Of a stretch of 9,432 bases of DNA, positions 5,403 to 9,432 are shown piece after piece. Each line of letters starts with the position of its first letter. Within the stretch, counting starts at the first letter, position 1. A program made the translations under genes and the position numbers. Source of the DNA: Thermotoga sp. (lineage in GTDB: Bacteria; Thermotogota; Thermotogae; B21-G9); assembly GCA_003641545.1 (NCBI GenBank), contig QNAU01000037.1, positions 1 through 9,432 on the forward strand, in the 5' to 3' direction. The notes beneath the pieces were generated by a model. That model ran no database searches, was not told the origin of the DNA, and was given only the letters and a program-made list of their open reading frames with translations.

Positions 5403-6527
5403 ATGGCTGAACTCGAACTTGTTAACCTCTCCAAAAGATATGGTAAGAAAGTTTGGGGCGCGAGAGGAATAAACCTCAAGGTGACCGACAGAGAATTCAT
5501 AGTTTTTCTCGGCCCATCAGGTTGTGGCAAAACCACAACTTTAAGGATGATAGCGGGACTCGAGGAAGTCACAGAAGGAAGAATATTCCTTGACGGGAAG
5601 GATATAACATACCTTCCGCCAAGATTCAGAGATGTGAGTATGGTGTTTCAAAATTACGCGGTTTGGCCCCACATGACCGTCTATGATAACATTGCGTTCC
5701 CACTCAGGATGAAAAAGATGCCGAAGAATGAGATAGATAGGATAGTGAAGGAAGTTTCAAAGCTGGTGAATATATACGAATATCTTGGAAGGTATCCAAG
5801 ACAACTTTCAGGTGGACAGAGGCAGAGGGTTGCACTCGCGAGAGCTATAGCCGTCAAACCTAAGATTTTCTTGATGGATGAACCTTTGTCAAATCTTGAC
5901 GCCAAGTTGAGGGTCAGGATGAGAACGGAATTGAAAGCTATACATCACAAAACTGAAGCAACGACAATATTTGTAACCCACGATCAATCTGAAGCCATGA
6001 GCATGGCGGATAGGATAGTTATAATGAGGGAGGGAAGAATAGAACAAATAGGAACACCTGAGGAGGTTTATTACAACAGTGACAACGTGTTCGTAGCAGG
6101 ATTCATTGGAACACCTCCAACCAATTTTATGGAGGTGGAAGTAAAAACTGAGAACGGAAGAATGGTTCTTCTGCATCCACATTTCAAACTCGAACTCGAT
6201 GATGAAAACGCCGAACCTTTGAAGCACTACAACAAAGATAAACTGATACTTGGTGTTAGACCTGAAAGTATGGTGATACTCAAGAATAAAGATAAAGCTG
6301 TATTCTCCGAGAGGATTCTCGTTGTTGAACCTCAAGGATCGCACCAGATAATAGCAATAGAAATGGAAGGGAAGATAGTGAAAATAGTAGCACCGGCGTT
6401 CCCAAGATACAAGGAAAATGAACTCATACATGTATCCTTCGATATGAAAAGGCTGATGTTCTTCGATGCTGAGACCGAAAAGAGGCTGAATCCCTTCAAG
6501 GATCTTATGGAAATTCAGAAAGTATAG
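5403..6527 (+). CDS. Sugar ABC transporter ATP-binding protein (MsmK/UgpC/MalK type)
   Basis: ATPase that powers the importer from the cytoplasmic side as a homodimer bound to the EAA loops of both permeases. The 374 residues are the normal family length. Motifs visible: Walker A GPSGCGKTT (37-45), Q-loop with Gln83 (VFQNYAVWPHMTV), ABC signature LSGGQ (135-139), Walker B IFLMDEP (155-161), D-loop SNLD (163-166), and switch His193 in VTHDQSEA. Residues from about 235 to 360 form the C-terminal OB/TOBE-type regulatory domain of the MalK/UgpC group (LGVRPESM at 283-290). The ATG lies seven bases after a GAGGGG ribosome site (5391-5396), and only 15 bases separate it from the MalG-type stop codon, so it is in the same operon. 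A dedicated ATPase suggests the system does not need a shared one. No visible intrinsic terminator follows before the convergent gene 21 bases on. Confidence 0.95.
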   Translation: MAELELVNLSKRYGKKVWGARGINLKVTDREFIVFLGPSGCGKTTTLRMIAGLEEVTEGRIFLDGKDITYLPPRFRDVSMVFQNYAVWPHMTVYDNIAFPLRMKKMPKNEIDRIVKEVSKLVNIYEYLGRYPRQLSGGQRQRVALARAIAVKPKIFLMDEPLSNLDAKLRVRMRTELKAIHHKTEATTIFVTHDQSEAMSMADRIVIMREGRIEQIGTPEEVYYNSDNVFVAGFIGTPPTNFMEVEVKTENGRMVLLHPHFKLELDDENAEPLKHYNKDKLILGVRPESMVILKNKDKAVFSERILVVEPQGSHQIIAIEMEGKIVKIVAPAFPRYKENELIHVSFDMKRLMFFDAETEKRLNPFKDLMEIQKV

Positions 6528-6548
6528 TCTATCTGCGCGTGTTCATGG

Positions 6549-7448
6549 TTATTTCCTTTTCAACTGTGGCTCAATCTCCAAGAATTCTACATCCAGCATC
6601 TTTGAAAAGAATATGAATTCAAGGTGTTTGACACTGTGAGAATCCGTTCCAAAGTAAAATTTGACCCTCCTTCCCCTCGAAGACCTCACGAGCAAAAGAT
6701 TCTGAGAAAGTCTACTTGGAAAAAGATTCAATTCCAACGGTTTCGAGTATCTTTCCGATATATCGAGTATCCTGTCCATCGTTTCATCATCCACCTTTTT
6801 AAATCCATCGAGTGGATGACATATCCCATCGACATTTTCGTTCATGGCGATCATTTCCATGAGGTGTAGTCTGAATTCATCCCCTCTGCCATAGTCAAAA
6901 TGAACAGCACCTATAACGAAATCACATTCCTTCAGCACATCATCCGGATAATCCAAGGAACCATCCTCGTTAACATCGATTTCCACACCTTTCAAAATTT
7001 TTATCCCTTTGTATCTACTCTGTATCTCATCTATCTTCTCATTTCTTTTGAAGAATTTTTCCACGTCCATCTGAACCCTTCCCTTATTCAACAGGGTGTG
7101 ATCGGTTATGGCTATGTATTTGAAACCGATCCCTATGGCTCTTCTCACGATGGTTTCAATGTCATCCATTCCATCACTCCAATTGGAGTGAACGTGAAGA
7201 TCACCAGGAATGGGGACCTTGGAGTTGAGATTGAATTTTTCTATCCACGGGATCAACCATCCATCCTCAATGGATCCGCACAACTTTTTCAAAACACCGA
7301 CCATAACACCTTCTTTTCCAAAGGTCGAGAAGAAGTTCTCCATCTTCTTCGTGCAGGATTTCCAGTCCCCATTCAGAAATTCGATGAATCTTTGAGCTTT
7401 CCTCTCGTCCAAGAATGAATACCTCGCGATGAAATCTTCCAACCTCAA
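6549..7448 (-). CDS. PHP-domain metal-dependent phosphoesterase, PolX-PHP-like, stand-alone
   Basis: The 299-residue product has about 80 N-terminal residues of unrecognised helical sequence followed by a PHP domain (about 81-290). All expected metal ligands are in place: DLHVHSNWSDG (83-93; His85, His87, Asp92), ITDH with His117, GVEIDV with Glu156, GAVHFD with His183, ICHP with His211 and GTDSHS with Asp269 and His271. The stretch GIKILKGVEIDV followed by GSLDYPDD closely resembles the C-terminal PHP domain of bacterial family X DNA polymerases, but no polymerase domain is present. Likely activities are hydrolysis of a phosphoester, such as a 3'-phosphatase, nuclease or small-molecule phosphatase; the substrate is unknown. 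The frame stays open upstream into the MurJ-type gene (to 7769), but that part is overlap. GGGAGAGG lies six bases before the TTG at 7448-7446, which I chose; TTG at 7454 (overlapping the upstream TGA) or 7442 are alternatives. Third gene of the minus-strand operon. Confidence 0.88.
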   Translation of the reverse strand: MRLEDFIARYSFLDERKAQRFIEFLNGDWKSCTKKMENFFSTFGKEGVMVGVLKKLCGSIEDGWLIPWIEKFNLNSKVPIPGDLHVHSNWSDGMDDIETIVRRAIGIGFKYIAITDHTLLNKGRVQMDVEKFFKRNEKIDEIQSRYKGIKILKGVEIDVNEDGSLDYPDDVLKECDFVIGAVHFDYGRGDEFRLHLMEMIAMNENVDGICHPLDGFKKVDDETMDRILDISERYSKPLELNLFPSRLSQNLLLVRSSRGRRVKFYFGTDSHSVKHLEFIFFSKMLDVEFLEIEPQLKRK

Positions 7449-7450
7449 AG

Positions 7451-8971
7451 TCAACCTCTCCCGATATATTTTTTCACTCCACCGATGATCCTTAGGATCA
7501 AATTTTTGTTGACATATGAAAAGAAAGCAAAAAATACTGAATTTCCGAGTATCATCCAGATTGTGAAGTTCATGAATCTGACTGACCATAGGAAAATAAG
7601 ATAAATCATGATACCGATTGAAAAAATCAGGCCAAATCTTTTCCAAGGAATGAAGGAAGGAAATCCCATCCTTCTGACAAACAGAAGTAGCATCATCATG
7701 TTGAAGAAAGCCACGATGGATGTGCTTGCAGCTATTCCAGCGTGTCCAAAAGGTTTCATGAGTATCCAATCGAACAGCGCATTCAGGATTACGGAACTTC
7801 CCGCTATCAAAAAGAGTATCTTCACCTTTTCGAGCGTGTACATCAACTGTCTCAAGATGGAGGATATGGGATTCATTATTATTATGAACGAATATGCAAT
7901 AACAGCCGATCCGACGAGTTGCGTCGATTCAATTGTGAAGCGCCCGTGCTGGAAAACCAGCCTTATCACCGGCTCCGCCATGAGCATAACCCAAAAGGTG
8001 AACGGGATCGCCAAGTCTATCGATATTGAAACGGTTCTCTTCAATCTCATTAGTGCCCCATCGATATCACCGGATTTCACTTTTTCAGACAATTCTGTGT
8101 AACTCGCCGACAAAAAATTTGCGATAACCACGGAGGATAAAACTCCCACCAAAGTTCCCGCATATCTCAGCGCGGATATCCTACCGGATGGTAGTTGTGA
8201 AGCGAAGATCTTATCAACAATCCTGTTAACAGCATACAAACTGCTGGAAAACATTATCGGTAGGGATAAACGGAATGTTCTTCTCACATCGTCATCGAAA
8301 AACTTCAAGCTTGGTTTAAGGTATCTTCTGGATAGTATGAGGTAAAAAACGGAGAGTGTGAATTCACCGAGTATCCAAGCCAAAACGTATGATGCCTCAC
8401 TGAATCTTCTGGATCCCACAAGAAGAACCGGTATGACCACCAAGTTGAACAGAATCTGTGCAAAGGAATACTGAAAGAATCTTCTTTCGGCTTTCAACAA
8501 AGATGCGAGTAGGAATTTCGCACCACTTATGATGGGAAGGACTGAAAGATATCTGACCTTTCTCACCGCGTATTCGAAGATCTTCCCTTTGAATCCTGGA
8601 GCGAATATTTTCACAATCACCTCCGGGAACATGAACAGCAGAAAACCGATCCCCATCATGATGAGTGAAAGGGAGGATATCAGTTCAAACACATAGGATT
8701 TTGCCCTCTCCGGTGATTCTTCCCTTATTCCGTGATAGACCGTTATCATCATCCAACTCAAGCCACCGACGATGATTCCTATCATCTGTGTTGTGGAATC
8801 TGTGGCAATAACGACGGCATCGAATCTCCAAGATGTCCCAAACAGGTGAGCGACGATCATCTCCCTGAAGAATCCGAGAAATTTCGAGACCAAGCTGAAG
8901 AAGACCATGGAGATCGTTCCAAATGCCACACTTTGAGCGGAGGATATGCTCTTTTTAAACCTTTCTATCAA
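7451..8971 (-). CDS. MurJ/MviN-family MOP flippase, divergent
   Basis: Polytopic inner-membrane protein of 506 residues, with about 13-14 hydrophobic segments, matching the size of MurJ/MviN lipid II flippases. Family signatures are recognisable: SKFLGFFREMIVAHLFG (29-45), PSGRISALRYAGTL in the seventh-to-eighth helix region, and AEPVIRLVFQHGRF. Several charged residues essential in E. coli MurJ appear replaced by eye alignment: Arg18 by Lys30, the Arg52/Arg53 pair by Gln/Met, Glu57 by Val68, and the cavity Arg270 by Thr in RYAGTL. Arg36 and Asp51 match Arg24 and Asp39. It may therefore flip a different lipid-linked substrate or be a paralogue alongside a canonical MurJ elsewhere. The start is a TTG at 8971-8969 overlapping the previous gene's TGA (TTGA), with GGGGATGGGGAAGG upstream. 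The stop overlaps or abuts the start of the PHP gene, so the three genes look co-translated. Family is secure, substrate is not. Confidence 0.88.
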   Translation of the reverse strand: MIERFKKSISSAQSVAFGTISMVFFSLVSKFLGFFREMIVAHLFGTSWRFDAVVIATDSTTQMIGIIVGGLSWMMITVYHGIREESPERAKSYVFELISSLSLIMMGIGFLLFMFPEVIVKIFAPGFKGKIFEYAVRKVRYLSVLPIISGAKFLLASLLKAERRFFQYSFAQILFNLVVIPVLLVGSRRFSEASYVLAWILGEFTLSVFYLILSRRYLKPSLKFFDDDVRRTFRLSLPIMFSSSLYAVNRIVDKIFASQLPSGRISALRYAGTLVGVLSSVVIANFLSASYTELSEKVKSGDIDGALMRLKRTVSISIDLAIPFTFWVMLMAEPVIRLVFQHGRFTIESTQLVGSAVIAYSFIIIMNPISSILRQLMYTLEKVKILFLIAGSSVILNALFDWILMKPFGHAGIAASTSIVAFFNMMMLLLFVRRMGFPSFIPWKRFGLIFSIGIMIYLIFLWSVRFMNFTIWMILGNSVFFAFFSYVNKNLILRIIGGVKKYIGRG

Positions 8972-9432
8972 CCTTCCCCATCCCCTGTATACAGCTTTCC
9001 TTTGAAGTAGAATTCATCCCGCCTATCCCTGAGAACATCGTTGAAATCGTTCAACATCTTGTTTCGAGATCGATCGACATCCACCAGCGTAGAGATCACC
9101 ACATCACCTTCTTCATCAGCTCTAATCAAGATTTCTCCACTCGGTGATACTATCTGACTCATGCCGGTGAACTCCATTTCCTCTCCATCTCTTTCTTCCT
9201 TCCCCCATCTGTTTGCGGTTGCTATATAAACTCTGTTTTCTATGGCTCTGTATATGCTTGCAGATTGGCAGTAAGGCATCACAAGGTTCGCACAGTGGGC
9301 TATGAGATCCGCTCCAAGAAGGGACAGTGTTCTAAAACTCTCCGAGAAGAACCAATCGAAACATATCGCAGGTCCAATTCTGATTCCCTTGAATTCGACG
9401 ACGAAGAATCCCGTATCACCCGGTTCGAAGAA
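8968..9432 (-). CDS. Nitrilase-superfamily carbon-nitrogen hydrolase (C-terminal part)
   Basis: The frame is open from the window edge for 154 codons to a TGA at 8970-8968; the N-terminus lies outside. The visible part contains the catalytic-cysteine elbow GPAICFDWFFSES (Cys at visible residue 24), followed by the family segment GADLIAHCANLVMPYCQ and RAIENRVYIATANRWG, then SQIVSPSGEIL. These match the nitrilase/CN-hydrolase fold, whose active site is Glu-Lys-Cys (with a second Glu); the first Glu and the Lys should be upstream. Substrates in this superfamily are amides, ureido compounds or nitriles: N-carbamoyl amino acids and omega-amides are plausible, but the fragment does not decide. An ATG at 9282 is internal and not the start. 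First visible gene of the minus-strand operon, coupled to the MurJ-type gene by a TTGA overlap. Confidence 0.9.
   Translation of the reverse strand, partial: FFEPGDTGFFVVEFKGIRIGPAICFDWFFSESFRTLSLLGADLIAHCANLVMPYCQSASIYRAIENRVYIATANRWGKEERDGEEMEFTGMSQIVSPSGEILIRADEEGDVVISTLVDVDRSRNKMLNDFNDVLRDRRDEFYFKGKLYTGDGEG

Noticed and set aside
5889..6431. Open minus-strand frame of 180 codons inside the ATPase gene
   Set aside because: His/Tyr/Phe-rich translation typical of an antisense shadow of a Lys/Glu-rich gene; no start signals.
6900..7418. Open plus-strand frame of 172 codons inside the PHP gene
   Set aside because: It is antisense to the conserved metal-binding motifs and has no promoter or ribosome site; a shadow frame.
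7449..7769. N-terminal extension of the PHP protein to an ATG at 7769
   Set aside because: This part lies antiparallel in sense to nothing new: it is the same strand, another frame, inside the MurJ-type C-terminus, has low-complexity Cys/His/Phe-rich translation unlike a conserved domain, and a good ribosome site lies just before 7448.
1..9432. CRISPR array, tRNA, rRNA or complete insertion sequence
   Set aside because: No spaced direct repeats, cloverleaf sequences, rRNA motifs or transposase gene were seen anywhere in the window.

Overview
The window looks like a piece of a thermophilic bacterial chromosome, most likely from Thermotogota (the Thermotoga/Pseudothermotoga group). This rests on Lys/Glu/Ile-rich proteins, AGA/AGG arginine and ATA isoleucine codons, strong G-rich ribosome binding sites, frequent TTG starts, a non-lipoprotein sugar-binding protein, and tightly packed, overlapping genes. 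The placement is by general resemblance, not by a database match.

Layout. (1) Bases 1-186 are the 3' end of a plus-strand radical-SAM gene related to PflX/COG1313. Its stop codon overlaps that of a convergent malic enzyme gene (183-1502, minus). (2) Bases 1503-1882 are the only long gene-free stretch. It holds the malic enzyme promoter, an unexplained plus-strand hairpin followed by a U-rich tract, a possible remnant of a minus-strand reading frame, a long inverted repeat, and a good promoter with a candidate operator for the next operon. (3) Bases 1883-6527 are a complete plus-strand carbohydrate ABC-importer operon: binding protein, a UUCG-capped terminator/attenuator, MalF-type permease, MalG-type permease and MsmK/UgpC/MalK-type ATPase. 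(4) Bases 6549-9432 are a convergent minus-strand operon, read as nitrilase-family hydrolase (5' end outside the window), then a MurJ/MviN-type MOP flippase, then a PHP-domain metal-dependent phosphoesterase. Its genes overlap or nearly overlap.

How the genes work together. The importer encodes every usual part of a CUT1-type sugar ABC system: binding protein outside the membrane, two permeases in it and a dedicated ATPase inside. The hairpin after the binding-protein gene would make that protein in excess over the membrane parts. No sugar hydrolase or regulator gene lies in the visible operon, so the substrate cannot be named. Malic enzyme links malate and pyruvate. The minus-strand operon combines unrelated biochemistry, and its joint role is unclear.

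The most unusual points are: (a) the MalF-type permease has no ATG, GTG or TTG start at the correct place, and all evidence points to an ATT (AUU) start codon at 3160; (b) the MalG-type permease carries an insertion of about 160 residues with near-perfect heptads in the loop after its first membrane segment; (c) the MurJ homologue lacks several charged residues that are essential in E. coli MurJ; and (d) an orphan plus-strand RNA hairpin at 1617-1668 has no obvious gene in front of it.
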